Origin: Cricetomys ansorgei
Taxonomy: Eukaryota > Chordata > Mammalia > Rodentia > Nesomyidae
Reading direction: 5' to 3'
Length of the DNA stretch: 64,000 nucleotides
Assembly (NCBI GenBank): GCA_026225945.1
Contig: JAMJFZ010003656.1
Location: forward strand, 868,001-932,000
A program made the position numbers and the translations under genes. The notes under the pieces are model-generated. The model searched no databases and was not told the DNA's origin. It was given only the letters and a program-made list of their open reading frames with translations. The first letter of the stretch is position 1. Every line of letters starts with the position of its first letter. Below, in pieces: positions 46,501 through 57,764 of the stretch.

Positions 46501-48244
46501 CTTCGGGGAGGGTTAGGTGGTGCAGCCTTGCTGGATGAAGTACCTGGCTGGGGGTGAGCTTTGAGATTAAGAGCCATGTGCCACTTTCCTCTTGTTTCAT
46601 GTTTGCATCTGAAGGCATGCACTCTCAGCTTTCTGCTCCTGTTGTCATGCCTGCCACTTGCTGCCATGCCTCCATGCCATGATGGATTCTTATCCCTCTG
46701 GAACTATAACCACAATTACACCGTTCCTTCTAGAAGTTACTTTTGTCTATGGAATTTTATCACAGCAACAGAAAAGGAACTAATATGGGAGTTGGTACCA
46801 GAGCGTGGGCTGTTGCTGTGAAGTACCTGACCATATTATTTTGGGAGGGAATGTGGAATACATTGAAAACTTGGGACTAGCAAAGTTGTTGAATGCTGTA
46901 AGCAGAGTTTAATGGGATTTCTTCGTAGGAACCTGGAAGACAGTTATGTTGAGAGCAATGTGAACTACAGAGGTCTCACTCAATGGTTTCAGAGGGAAGT
47001 AGGGACTAACTAACAGCAACTGGGCTAGAGGCCATTCTTGTGATATTTTAGCAGAGTCTGGATGTTTTCTGCCAATGTCCTGAGAACTTGTTTGAGGCTT
47101 AATTAACAAGTAATGGACTAATTGCCTTGCTGGAGGAAATTTCAAATATAGCACAATAAAGAATCTGTGGCATGGCTATTTTTGACTCTAATATAGGTCT
47201 ACAATGAAAAAGAACAAGTGGAGCATAAAGAAATACAAAATGTATAGTTTGAGAGAAAAAGAGCATCAGGAGATTTAATGTTGTAGCCAACCCTGTGCTG
47301 AAAGAGATGAGATTAGAGCCATTAAGGAAAGGCTACCTGGTCTGTACTGGAACAAAGGGAAGGGTGCCCCAAGGGCAAGAGCCCACCCAGCTGAGCTTCC
47401 AACTTGTGAAAGGAAAAGACCCTTGGAGTTTTCTGCTCCTAGAAAGGAACTGCAAACAAAATCTGCTGCTAATATGATTCAAGAGGGCAAAGGCCCATCC
47501 CACTGCTGATAGTGGAACTTGGCAATGTCATCCACGTGGTATTGCATTTAGTGGTAGGAAGGATGCAAGAGTAAATGGACTGTAGATTCTCCCTCCACTG
47601 TTTCAAAGAGCCACTGAGGCCAGGCAGTATGTGGTAGGGAACTTCCCAGATGAAGGTCCTGAGAAGAAAAGAGGCTGTAAGAGGCCATTCCATAAAGCTG
47701 TGAAAATGGAACCTGGCTTGCAGACCCCATGATGTTGGAAATGCCAGAGCTATGAGACATCTGCTAAGGAGTGCTACATATAGGGAGTGGAAATAACCCA
47801 AGAAAGAGAAGTATGCTGCAGGCAACAGAGCTGAAGGGGCTGAGCCTTGGGAGCCCTTGGGAGCTAAACCCCAGACACTGAATATGGAGCCACAGGATTT
47901 GGAGTTTCCCCTGATGGGTTTCAGTCTTGCTTTGTTCCAGTATTTCCTCACTATGCTCCCTTTCTTCTTCTTGGGAGTAGCAATGTATATTCTGTGCCAT
48001 TACAAGTTGGAAGTATATAATTTGCTTTCTGAATTTGCAGGAAGTTACAATTAGGAGATTGTGCGAGTCTCAGGAGAGACTTTTGAACAGTATTGAGACT
48101 ATAAAAGACTGTGGAGGTTTAAAAAGTTGTACTAAATGCAATCTTGCATTATGATATGGCTATGAGCCTATGGGGACCAGGTAGTGGAATATAATGGTTT
48201 GAATGAGAATGTCTCATAAACTCATGTGTTTGAACACTTGGTCT

Positions 48245-48259
48245 CCAGTTGGTGGCGCT
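48245..48259 (+). promoter_or_regulatory. CTCF-like 15-mer in the 3' LTR of the MaLR element
   Basis: Identical to the motif in the 5' LTR (46486-46500), while surrounding LTR sequence has drifted. Confidence 0.45.
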
Positions 48260-48779
48260 GTTTGGGGAGGTTTAGGTGGTGCAGCCTTGCTAGAGGAATT
48301 GCTTCACTGAGGATGGGCTTTGAGATTAAAAGCCTTGTACCACTCCCAGTTTACTTCTCTTTTCTTCACGTTTGTGTTTGAAGATGTGAGCTCTCAGCTT
48401 CCCAATCTTGCTGCTGTGGCTTCCCACCATGGTAGATTCTTATCCTTCTATAACCATAAGCCCCAATACACCCTCCCTTTATTCTATAAATTGCTTTTGG
48501 TCATGGTGTTTTATCACAGTAATAGGAAAGTAAGCAATAAAAGGGGCAGGCAAAATAATAGCACTTATCTCATAGGGTCCTTCACTTCACATCCTCAGTG
48601 CCTCTTTGGTTAAGATCTGATTAATTTGGGTTACTGGGCCATCATGACGCCAGACAAATCTCTTTCCAGATAAGCCAGGCCATGGAGTAGCGGAGAGATT
48701 GTCAAGTAACAGGTTCTCTTGAGTAGGAGCAGGCAATCATGAAACTGAATGCAAATTTCACTGGTTATCAAACCATTTT

Positions 48780-49650
48780 GTGTATTTGGATTCAGTCAAT
48801 GAATATTCATTGACCATTCCTCTGGGAAGAGTCAAGTCCTGGGCTTTAGTAGAAACAGGGTCAGTGCCTTAAGGAGCTTTCAATGTGATAGGACATTGAG
48901 CCCCAGACATTAGAGCCATGTTGTGTAGGGGGCAAATAGGAGCTTGTGGGACTGTGAGAAGCCAAAGGAAAGAACCTGATCCCACTGAGGAATCAAAGTA
49001 GGCTGCTGGATGAAGTTATGTTTGGGCAGCTGAGTTCACTGGGATGGGGGAGTCTGTGGAAAGGGCCTTTAATACAAAAAAAAAAAATGTTGCAAAGAAA
49101 CCTAGAATAGAAAAAGCCTGGAACATTCTAGGAAGAAATTGTTAGTTCAGTGGTGTGAGGCCCAAAATAGCAAAGGCTAAGTCTTGAGGTTTGACAGAGG
49201 ACAAAATTATGGATGGCCTTAACTACCAAAGAAGGAGCGAACTTCATCCTGTGGTGAATGAGGTATCACAGAAGGAAAGAATGCATTGGCTTTGTGTCAA
49301 TGTCCTCGCATGCTAGTGTACAGCATATTAATCTAAAGACGGACAATCTGGAAGCTAGGGTGTAGAATTAGAGTCATTTATGTGAGGGGCATTATGACTA
49401 GATCATGACAGTGGCAGGGGATGACTGGTAGGTTGGACAGACAGGAGAAAACCAGCTGGACCTGTTGGGATCAGCTATGAGGAGACAGGAGTCTGTCCTG
49501 CACACGGGACAGAGAACACAGAGTGGGTTATGTTGCACTAGGATAAAGGGACAAGTAAGAAAGATAACTCCCTAGGAACTCTGAGGGCTGTGGAATAGGA
49601 CAGGCAGAAAGACCTTTCTGGAGGAGGAGGGATTCAGGCTAAGACTCACC
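48780..49650 (-). mobile_element. L2 LINE 3' portion, antisense
   Basis: Antisense L2 text in order: ATGAATATTCATTGACCATT, CCTTAAGGAGCTTTCAATGT, GCCTGGAACATTCTAGGAAG, ATTATGGATGGCCTTAACTA and ATGGAAGCTAGGGTG-like later words. Fragmented. Confidence 0.6.
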
Positions 49651-49756
49651 GTATAACTTCAGGGCAGTCACATTGTATTTTCTCTGGTGCTTTAGGTTTC
49701 CACCTGCTGAATCAGAAGACAGAGACAAATTGTGAGGACTGCATTACATAAGAGGA

Positions 49757-49990
49757 TGCTAGAGCTGGCGAGATGGCTCAGCATATATATACATGTGCCA
49801 CCACCACGCCTGCTGATCTGAGGCCAGGCTCAGGACCAACATGATGGAAGGACAGAGCCAAGTACGGCAATTGCCCTCTGAACTCCACATGTGCTGTGGC
49901 ACACGTGCAACCACACATGTGCACGTGCACATGCACACGCGCGCGCGCACACACACACACAAACACACACATGCGCGCGCGTGAAAGGAA
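49757..49990 (+). mobile_element. B3-type SINE with alternating CG/CA tail
   Basis: GAGCTGGCGAGATGGCTCAG, CTGAACTCCACATGTGCTGT. From 49915 to 49983 it is almost pure alternating purine-pyrimidine. Confidence 0.75.
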
Positions 49991-50106
49991 GGAAGGACTG
50001 AGCAAGTGCCTAGCTCTGTGACTTAGGTCAGAGTGAGTTGGGGTTGCACGATATTTACACAACAGTGCTGTCCTTGCTGCAGGCCGCAGGGTACATTGAT
50101 GGTACA

Positions 50107-50495
50107 TCTTCATTGCACACTAGACTGGATTTGGAATCACCTAGGAGACACACCTCTGGGTATATCTGTGAGGGTGTCTCCAGAGAGGAGTAACTGAGGA
50201 GGAGAAGATGCACCCTGAGTGTGAGCATGCCATTCTATGTACGCCATCCTATGGACTGGAGTTCCAGACTGAATAAGAAAGGAGAAAGGAGAAAGAAAGC
50301 CAGCTGGAATAGCAGCAGTCATCTCTCCTGGTTTGTGACTGTGAATGCAATGTGACCCACCACCTCATGCTCCTGCTAACGTGCCTTCCCTGCCATGAGG
50401 GACGGCACCCTCATACTGTGAGCCAAATAAACCCTTTCATCTTAAGTGCTTTTATAGGGTATTTTGTTACAGCAATGAGGAAAGTGGCTAACACA
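50107..50495 (+). mobile_element. Solo MaLR-type LTR
   Basis: Shares TGGATTTGGAATCACC-type start, GACTGTGAATGCAATGTG, CAAATAAACCC and a GCTAACACA end with the LTRs of the 14.76 kb element. No second copy or internal region nearby. Confidence 0.65.
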
Positions 50496-50809
50496 CCCAG
50501 GAGGGGCTATGTGACCAGAACACATATACCTTTGAAGGACATCAAAAGCCAAGGCAGTCGAACCTGTATTACCGTTGGAGGTTATGCTTGGGCAGTCAGC
50601 TTGTCTGAACTAAAAGTCCCAGACTACCATGAACTTTCTCAGGAATTACCTAAGGCCTAAGAGATCACCAGTCTCAATCTCAGAATTGCTGTGCGATACC
50701 CACTCAGTCGTAAACCATTCTAGGTTCTAGTTCCCATATGAGCAACAGAAAGACAGGTGTGCGTTGATGGGGAAATGGATGAATTGTTATCAAGAGCTCA
50801 CTCAGGTGC
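50496..50809. other. Unassigned single-copy
   Basis: Nothing recognised. Confidence 0.4.
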
Positions 50810-50965
50810 TTCAGTTCCATGACACTGAGTACTTTGTAAAGCAGGGGGGCTAGTACTCTTTCTGTTCCGGTCTTGCTTTGTGGCCTTGAGCCAGCTGTTG
50901 GACCTCTCTCAGCCTATTTTCACATCTGAAATATCAGGAGATCTGGGAGGAGAGGCCCCAACATC
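50810..50965 (+). mobile_element. MIR SINE
   Basis: GTGGCCTTGAGCCAGCTGTT and TATTTTCACATCTGAAATAT. Confidence 0.6.
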
Positions 50966-51434
50966 CAACGATTCTCCCTAAAGGATGCTCACCCTCATCT
51001 GCAGCAGAAAAGCTTTGGGGGAATCAGAGGAAAGTGAGACACTGGTCACAGATGAACCCCTTTCCAGATCTTCTGTCTTCTCCCACTGCCCTCCCCGCCC
51101 CACTGCCAGGAGCTTGCAGCACTGGCTGGCTTGCCAAACTTGTTGCCATGACAACGGGTTACAAATAACTCAGATGCAGGCAAAGATTTTAACCCAAGAG
51201 CTGCTGGGCCAAGGGCTTCTTCTTCCTTTCCCAGACCAGACTAAGGGAACAGTGCTGCAAATTCTTCAGGATCAATTCACTCTCCTGCTGACAAGCCTGC
51301 CAAGGTTTGTCAGTGTCACAGGAATAAGACCTGGCCTTCCAGGTCCTCCGAAAACCTGATTTAAATCTTTCCAATCTTATTTCCCACTCGCCCCCATTAA
51401 GAAGTGATCACTCCTATTTTTGACACCTGCTGTC
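50966..51434. other. Single-copy, with an RFX X-box
   Basis: Moderate GC, apparently free of repeats, and containing the X-box at 51142. The 124-codon ORF (50985-51359) is not recognised. A candidate distal regulatory element by inference. Confidence 0.4.
51142..51155. promoter_or_regulatory. RFX X-box motif
   Basis: GTTGCCATGACAAC is a near-palindromic X-box fitting the RFX consensus RYYNCCATGRCAAC. It sits in the non-repetitive 50.97-51.43 kb stretch, about 41 kb upstream of the Iqsec2 exon. RFX factors act in ciliogenesis and in MHC-II control; the target here is unknown. Confidence 0.5.
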
Positions 51435-51650
51435 TGACAAGCCTGGTGTTGGATGCTTGATATGCATTATCTATGAAAATCTCCCCCAAACTTCTATTAG
51501 GTAGAAACTATTGCCCTACCTGGGACTCTAGCTGCCTGAGCCATTGTGTGTGTTGCAGAGGTAAGAACTGAGGCCCACAGATATAAGGATGTCAGAGGTG
51601 GAATTCAAACTCAATCCATAAGATTCCCAAACCCGGGCATTTTGTCTTGC
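51435..51650 (-). mobile_element. MIR SINE, antisense
   Basis: GGTAAGAACTGAGGCCCACA, GTCAGAGGTGGAATTCAAAC. Confidence 0.65.
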
Positions 51651-51751
51651 CCATGTTTCACAAATGTAGGTCTACATACTTGGTGTATCCGGATAAACTG
51701 TGGGCAGTTCAAACTCTAGATTCTAACATTTAGTCAAGAAGATGAAATACA

Positions 51752-52012
51752 GCTGGGCACAGTGACACGCATGCCTGTAATCCCAGATACTCAGGAGGAT
51801 CAGTCAGATTGAGAGTTCAAAGCCAGCCTAGAACATTTAGTGAGATCCTGTTGCAAAAGAAATGCACTGGACGTGGTTTCAAATGTTTAATCCCAGCACT
51901 CAGGAGGCAGAGACAGGCGGATCTCTGTGAATTCAAGGCCAGCCTGGTTTATGTAGCAAGTTCCAGGCCAGTGAGAGCTACAGAGTGAAAGCCTGTCTCA
52001 AAATATCTAAAA
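51752..52012 (+). mobile_element. Two B1 SINEs in tandem
   Basis: 51752-51866: CAGCTGGGCACAGTGACACG. 51868-52012: TAATCCCAGCACTCAGGAGG. Confidence 0.85.
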
Positions 52013-52015
52013 AGT

Positions 52016-52445
52016 GGGGCTGGAGCCATGGGTCAGTGATTGGGAGCACTGGTTCCTCTTCTAGAGTACTGGGGTTCAATTCCCAGCACCCACATGGCAG
52101 CTCACAACTGTCTGTAAGTCCAATTCCAGGGGATCTGACACCTTTATTTATACCAATGCTCATAAAGTAAAATTAAATAAATATATAAAAGAAGAAAAAT
52201 ATCTTTTAAAAAGGGAGGTTACCTGGAGAGATGGCTCAGCAGTAAAGAGATTTGGTATGACTTGGTATTCTTCCAGAAGATTCATGCTCAACTCCCAGCA
52301 CAATGGTTCACAACTGTCTGTAAATCCAGTTTCAGGGGATCAGACACCCTCTTCTAGCCATCATGTGCACCAGACATGCATGCAGTACACTTATATACAT
52401 GGAGACAAAATCACTCATATACATTAAATAAATTTTAAAAAGATG
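52016..52445 (+). mobile_element. Two B2-superfamily (B3-type) SINEs in tandem
   Basis: 52016-52200: GGGGCTGGAGCCATGGGTCA. 52222-52445: CTGGAGAGATGGCTCAGCAG, GACACCCTCTTCTAGCCATC. Confidence 0.9.
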
Positions 52446-52513
52446 TAAAATGTTTTATCTTGTCTAATTTCCATGACTCCAGAAAACAAAAGTAGAGGAC
52501 TCAAGGGTAGGCG

Positions 52514-52549
52514 ATCACTCCTCAGACTTTTGGCTAAGAAAAAGTGTAG
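52514..52549 (+). pseudogene. U2 snRNA 5' fragment
   Basis: About 36 bases resemble the U2 snRNA 5' end, with the hallmark CTTTTGGCTAAGA followed by AAGTGTAG; homology stops before the branch-site-pairing region. A short truncated retrocopy is the simplest explanation; chance is less likely given the contiguous match. Confidence 0.6.
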
Positions 52550-53096
52550 ACAATGGATAGAAGCCAAAACTCCAAAGTTCCTCTCAATGGGGGAGAAATT
52601 TCAACAATGTTCTGGCAAACAGAAGGTGGGTTGGAGGATTGGTAACTGAGAACCAGGGCAGGGAGAGGCACAGGCTTCATCCATACCTGGGCATTAAGGA
52701 TCATTAAGAGAGAGCAGATCACCCTGCCACACCCAAGAGAACAGAAAGGTTCCCTGACAGTGGGAGCCAGATGTCAGGTCTGAAGAAGGATGAAGTATGT
52801 GTAGTGGGATGGGGTGGCTGAGGTGTTGAGGCGCTGGACTGCTGGAGGAATTTTGGAGCTCCTGACCTCCCAGCACGTTCCCTTTATCACCCTCAAGGTC
52901 CTGGGAAATGACAAAACCCTAGTCCCCACACTCCAGCAAATACGAGAGCTTTCCAAACACTTAGACAGCAAAGCATCCATACTGAATGGTCCCCTAGTAG
53001 ATTGTGTAGGTCCCCACTACTGGTGGACCTGACAGACACCTGCCACCTTCACTGGGTCCCAAATCAGTCTACCGCTTTAACTGAAGGATCAAAGGT
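52550..53096. other. Unassigned
   Basis: Nothing recognised. Confidence 0.4.
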
Positions 53097-53102
53097 GTGC
53101 CT

Positions 53103-53134
<32 letters not shown>

Positions 53135-53138
53135 CTGT
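53097..53138. repeat. GT microsatellite
   Basis: TG/CG-interrupted GT run of about 40 bases. Confidence 0.95.
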
Positions 53139-53255
53139 GAATGAAATCCTCTTCTACCCTATTGAGGTATATCAACTGATGCTGCTTCACATTGCTAAGA
53201 CAGTATAAGCACATTATGAAGAATCACAGTGGGTCATTAGTTAAAAATCTTTTCA

Positions 53256-53470
53256 GGGCTGGAGAGATGGCTCATAGTTAAGAGCATGTACTGCTCTTCC
53301 AGAGGACCTAGTTCTCAGGTTCAATTCCCAGCACTTCCATTAGGCAGCTCACAACCACCTGGAACTGCAGCTCCAGGGGATCCAACACTCTGGCCTCTGA
53401 AGGTGCCATACCCCCTACCCCCGACACACACACATACATAATTTAAAATAATAAAAATAAATCTTAAAAA
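53256..53470 (+). mobile_element. B2-superfamily (B3-type) SINE
   Basis: GGGCTGGAGAGATGGCTCAT, GGTTCAATTCCCAGCACTTC. Confidence 0.9.
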
Positions 53471-53474
53471 AATC

Positions 53475-53870
53475 TTTTCAGCTCTAAGTAACAAAAATCT
53501 CAACTGACAATGGCTTAAGCACTTACAGATTTAATTGTTTATTTCCCCCAATTAACTATAAGTGCATTATGGGCCCAGCTGCATGACCAGGAAATGAACT
53601 CCTTCTAACATTTTTACAATGTCTTCATGCTCAGGCTCATCTCTTCATGGTCCCAAGATGGCTGCCATGGGTCTAGGCCACAAGACTATAGTCAAATCAG
53701 AAAGAAGGAAGGGAACAGAATCGATGATCTATGTCTCTTTGCTCAGGAAATCAAAGAACTTTGCAGAAAGCCTCCAGAAAATAACCCATTGGTCATAGCC
53801 AAATCATATAGCCATTTTTAGCTGCAAAGGAGGCTAATAAAGTATTTGGCTTTTCGGTCTCTGAGGGCAG
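53475..53870 (+). repeat. Ancient mammalian interspersed repeat, family unnamed
   Basis: TGGCTTAAGCACTTACAGAT, CCCAAGATGGCTGCCATGGG and AATAACCCATTGGTCATAGC recall a common old eutherian repeat. It shares this style with 60180-60620. Confidence 0.45.
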
Positions 53871-54049
53871 CTGGCATGGGGGATGGGATTGGGAGTTGTA
53901 AGTGTCAGAAAAAAAACCGCCCAAACAGGTAACATGGTTGAAAGTAGTTACTGCTGGGAAACAAGACTAGCAATGGGAGTGACTTGGGACAAGACATTGT
54001 TACGTTTTATTTGGTATCTTTTTTTTCTGATTTTCAAATTGTTTTTCTT

Positions 54050-54300
54050 TTTCTTTTTTAATTAAAAATAGATTCTTCTCTCATACAATACATCCTGACC
54101 ACAGTTTTCCCTTCCTCTATTCCTCCCAGCTCCCTTCTACCTCCCCTCTCCCCCAGATCCACGCCCCCCATTTCCCTTCTGAAAAGAGCAGGCCTCTGAG
54201 AGGTATCAGCCAAACACAACACAACAAGATACAATAAGACAAGGCACAAACCCCCATATCTTTTATGCACTTTTATGTATTTTTTAGCACTACTTTGCTC
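54050..54300 (-). mobile_element. Rodent L1 3' UTR end, antisense
   Basis: Begins with the antisense tail ATTAAAAATAGATTCTTCTC, then CATACAATACATCCTGACCA, and contains AAAAGAGCAGGCCTCTGAGA. Common muroid L1 3' UTR. Confidence 0.75.
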
Positions 54301-54311
54301 TAAAAAACTAT

Positions 54312-54805
54312 GTGTATCGTCTGGAGACATGGCTCCACAGTTAAGAACATTTGCTGTTCTTGTTTGTAGAGGACTTTGATTCTGTTTCTGGCACCCACAT
54401 GGCAGCTCATAACTCTCTGCAGATCAAGCTCCAGAGGATCCAACACCCTCTTCTGGCCTCCACAGGCCAAATGGTGCACATACATACATACAGGCAAAAT
54501 ACTGATACACATAGAATAAAAATAAAATCTTAAAAAGGGGGTGGGGATGGGCAGCCAGTGCTGGTTGTGAGTTTGAGGCTAGCCTGGTCTACATAGTGAG
54601 TTCCAGGACAGCCAGAGTTACATAGTGAGACCTTGTCTCAAAAACAAACAAAAAATAAAATAAAATAAAAACCCTATGTGTTCAAGGGATCCAATGCCCT
54701 CGTCTGGCCATGACAGGCACTCCATACATGTGGTGCACAGACATGCATACATGCAGGCAAAACACCCATACATGCAAAAGGAAATTAATAAATCTTAAAA
54801 CAAAC
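54312..54805 (+). mobile_element. B3-type SINE, partial B1, partial B3
   Basis: 54312-54537: ACATGGCTCCACAGTTAAGA, CACCCTCTTCTGGCCTCCAC. 54550-54655: CTAGCCTGGTCTACATAGTG (B1). 54683-54805: GATCCAATGCCCTCGTCTGG (B3 3' half). Confidence 0.8.
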
Positions 54806-55282
54806 AAACAAACAAAAAAGCTAAAACACTCTGGAACAAAAAAATCCCAATTAAAAAAAAAAAAAGCTATGTGCACTGGATTGCTTTGATAAAAAGAAAA
54901 AAAAAGTACAGGGTTTTTAATGATGAAAAACATTTAAAAAACAAGAACTGGACTATTTCTCTGTCACCAGAACAATGGATGTCAGTTCATTATGGAAAGA
55001 AACTTACCAGAATAGGCCCTTCACTTCGACTGAATTCTCTCAGGGGTTCACCCATGAATCATAGGAAAAAATGTGCTGTCTGTTAGTCTGAATGTGGCCA
55101 GTGCAAATCCACACAGCTCTGTGTAGCAGTTTCAAGGCTTGACTATGGTTACACAGTCCCTGTAAAATAGTGTATTAGCTCCATGACCCCTGGCAGCTCT
55201 CTTTTCTTCAATATGAAATGAAGACAATTCAAATCTGTGGAATATATTATCCACTGTGATTTAAAATGCTATCTGACATGTG
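54806..55282. other. Unassigned; possible old MIR
   Basis: TTGACTATGGTTACACAGTC near 55140 faintly recalls MIR; too weak to call. Confidence 0.3.
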
Positions 55283-55850
55283 GACTGGGGGTGTAGTTCA
55301 GTTGGTCAAGACCTGCTTAGCATACATGAATCTCTGGAATCAATACAGCACTGCATAGAACCAGGCATGGGTGTTTGCCCGTGTGTATGTCGGTGCATGG
55401 TAAGCATGCAGTGCCTGCAACCACCATCAGGAGGCATTGGATCCTCTACACATATTTTTATTTTATGTGTATGAAGGTTTTGGTTTTGGGATTTTTTTTT
55501 TGTCTAAATGTGTGCCTGGTGCCTGTGGAGGCCAGAACCCCGGAAAAATGATCAGAAGATCAAGGCAAAAGATTAGACATTCAAGACCATCAGGAGCTAT
55601 TTAGAGAGTTGGAGGCCAGCCTGCACTAAATGAGACAGTCTTAAAAATAAATAAATTGACGTGGTAGTGGTGCCACATGCCTTTAATCCCAGCACTTGGG
55701 AGGCAGAGGCAGGAGGATCTCTGTGAGTTTGAGGTCAGGCTGGTCTACAGAGTGAGTTCCAGGACAGCCAGAGTTACAACAGAGAAACCTTGTCTCAGAA
55801 AACCATAAATAAATAAATAAATACATACATACATACATAAATAAAATAGA
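55283..55850 (+). mobile_element. ID-like, partial B3 (antisense) and two B1 SINEs
   Basis: 55283-55365: GGGGTGTAGTTCAGTTGGTC (ID-like). 55440-55545: GTGCCTGTGGAGGCCAGAAC (antisense B3). 55565-55650: partial B1. 55657-55815: full B1 (TTTAATCCCAGCACTTGGGA) with an AAAT/ACAT tail. Confidence 0.75.
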
Positions 55851-56092
55851 ATGCTAACTATGTAGTGGTATAATCTGAATGTAGTTCAACAGGCTTATGC
55901 TTCTACTGACTTGAGTTTTTTTTTTTTTTTTATTCTAAACATGGGTGTTGGACTGGACTGACACTCTGAAACTGAAGTTTTTTGCTTTTTTGAGAGATGT
56001 GTGCATATTTTTATTGTCAAATTTGTCCATTTATATTTATGAATAAGAAGATCAGGTTTATGCTTACGACTGTGTTTCCTCATACATGGCCA

Positions 56093-56466
56093 TGGTAGTT
56101 TGGAAAAGAATGGCTCCATATGCTCGTATATTTGCATGCTTAGTCCCTGGTTGATGAACTCTATGGAAGGATCAGGGGCTGTGGCCTTTGTGGGAGGAGG
56201 TGTGTCACTGGGTGTGGGTTTTAAGGTTTCAAAAGCCCACTCCAGGCCCAGTTTCCCTCTCTCTCTCTCTCTCTCTCTCTCTGCCTGAAGATTAGATATG
56301 AGCCCTCAGCTGCTGCTCCAGCACCATGTGCCATCATGATCTACCACCATGATGATAATGGACTAACCCTCTGAAACTGTAAGCCAGCCCCAATTAAATG
56401 TTTTCCTTTATAAGAGTTGTCATGGTCATGGTGTCTCTTCACAGCAAAAGAACAGCGACTTAGACG
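56093..56466 (+). mobile_element. Solo MaLR-type LTR with a CT microsatellite
   Basis: Matches a common rodent repeat: ends ATGGTGTCTCTTCACAGCAA, with a CAATTAAATG polyadenylation-like signal, and has (CT)n at 56254-56283. No partner LTR. Confidence 0.65.
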
Positions 56467-56499
56467 TATGGTAAAACAAATTTTCTTTTAAATTATCTT

Positions 56500-57020
56500 T
56501 GCATATTTTCACTAATTTTTTATTAGTTCATTGAGAATTTCACACAATGTGTTTTGGTTATATTTGCCCTCCTTCCCCAGCTCCTCTCTCAGGCCTCCCT
56601 TCTCCCTACCTACACAGCTATGCACCCTCTTTTTTTGTTTCCACTCACCAAGTCCAATTTTGCTGTCCATACATTCTTAGATGTGTGGCCCTCCTGGAGC
56701 ACGGTCAACTTCCCAGGAGCTCTCCCTCTCCTAGCAGCTACCAACTGCCAATAGTACCTCTCTTAGGGTGTTTTCACGTACACCTCCCTTCTCCATGTTG
56801 AGATTTGGTCTGGCCTTAGGGTGCATGGTGCCTTGTGCACGTTGTTACAATTTTGTGAGTTGATATGCCCCGTTATGTCTGAGGACACTGTGCTTATATT
56901 CACCCACTGCTTCTGGCTCTTACAGTCTTTCCAGTCTTTCCTGAGCCTTGGGAGGATCAGATGTGACACAGGTGTCCCATTTAAGGCTGAGCTTTCCAAT
57001 TCTCTGGGATGGAGGGATGT
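56500..57020 (-). mobile_element. Rodent Lx-type L1 3' UTR, antisense
   Basis: TTCATTGAGAATTTCACACA, GATGTGTGGCCCTCCTGGAG, GATTTGGTCTGGCC and TTGGGAGGATCAGATGTGAC are recognisable words of this 3' UTR on the opposite strand. Confidence 0.75.
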
Positions 57021-57454
57021 ACATGTTTTTGTCCAGACCTTTACTCGCAGAAGATGCTGCTGGGAGTGCATATCAGAAGCTCTGCAGGTTGAAATTGCTG
57101 TCAACTCCTGCTGGAGGAAACACAACTCACTCTGTGAAATGTGCCAATGAATATTATGATCACCCTGTGTGGGCCAAGGACCACTGTAAGGTAGGTTTGA
57201 GAATACTCCAGAAAGAAAATACATATGTAGAATGTTATACCGGATCTGGGAATGCAGTTAATCTAGGAATGGGAAATGGAAAATTTCCCCCTCTCTCTGA
57301 TACTGAGGTAAGCTCTGGATCACATGTGATAATTCTGGATCATCTATGAGTCCATGGAGAGGGATAGCCAGGAGGCAGTCTCCCTCAGACAGGCATGAGT
57401 AGAATTCTTTTAGGGAGTAATAAAGGTACTATCTGGAATAAATTAACTTTTTCT
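57021..57454. other. Unassigned
   Basis: Adjoins the antisense L1 end; ORFs here are not recognisable. Confidence 0.4.
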
Positions 57455-57600
57455 CCCCCGGGTATAGTGGCACACACCTTTAACCCCAGCACTCAGGAGG
57501 AAAAGGCAGGTGGATCTCTGAGTTTGAGGTCAGCCTGATCTACAGAGTGAGTTCCAGGACTGTCAGGGCTACCTAGAGAGACCCTGTTTAAAAATTTAAA
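57455..57600 (+). mobile_element. B1 SINE
   Basis: GGGTATAGTGGCACACACCT, TACAGAGTGAGTTCCAGGAC. Confidence 0.9.
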
Positions 57601-57764
57601 AAAATTTTTTTTTCTTGACTGCCCATCATCTTCTGTTATCACTTTAGGAGATGTGCCTATTTTTCAAAAAGAAAAAAGTATTCTTTGCAAAAAGCACCTT
57701 TGGGTTAACAGAGGCTGGAAAGTGGGACAGGAAGCTTGAGGAAAGGATGAATAAACATATACAA

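Larger units (their letters stand above)
46428..48540 (+). mobile_element. ERVL-MaLR retrotransposon, LTR-internal-LTR
   Basis: Two direct repeats of about 355 bp (46428-46786 and 48190-48540) share TTGAATGAGAATG, GGTCTCCAGTTGGTGGCGCT and ATGGTGTTTTATCACAG-type 3' ends. GTTGGTACCAGAGCGTGG follows the first one, the place and form of a MaLR primer-binding site. The internal 1.4 kb shows only short random ORFs; the 160-codon minus-strand ORF at 47469-47951 is not recognisable protein. The LTRs are clearly diverged from each other, so the insertion is old. Confidence 0.8.

Noticed and set aside
47469..47951. 160-codon minus-strand ORF
   Set aside because: Lies antisense within the non-coding internal region of the MaLR element.
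56763..57349. 153-codon minus-strand and 133-codon plus-strand ORFs
   Set aside because: Mostly inside an antisense L1 3' UTR; no known protein.
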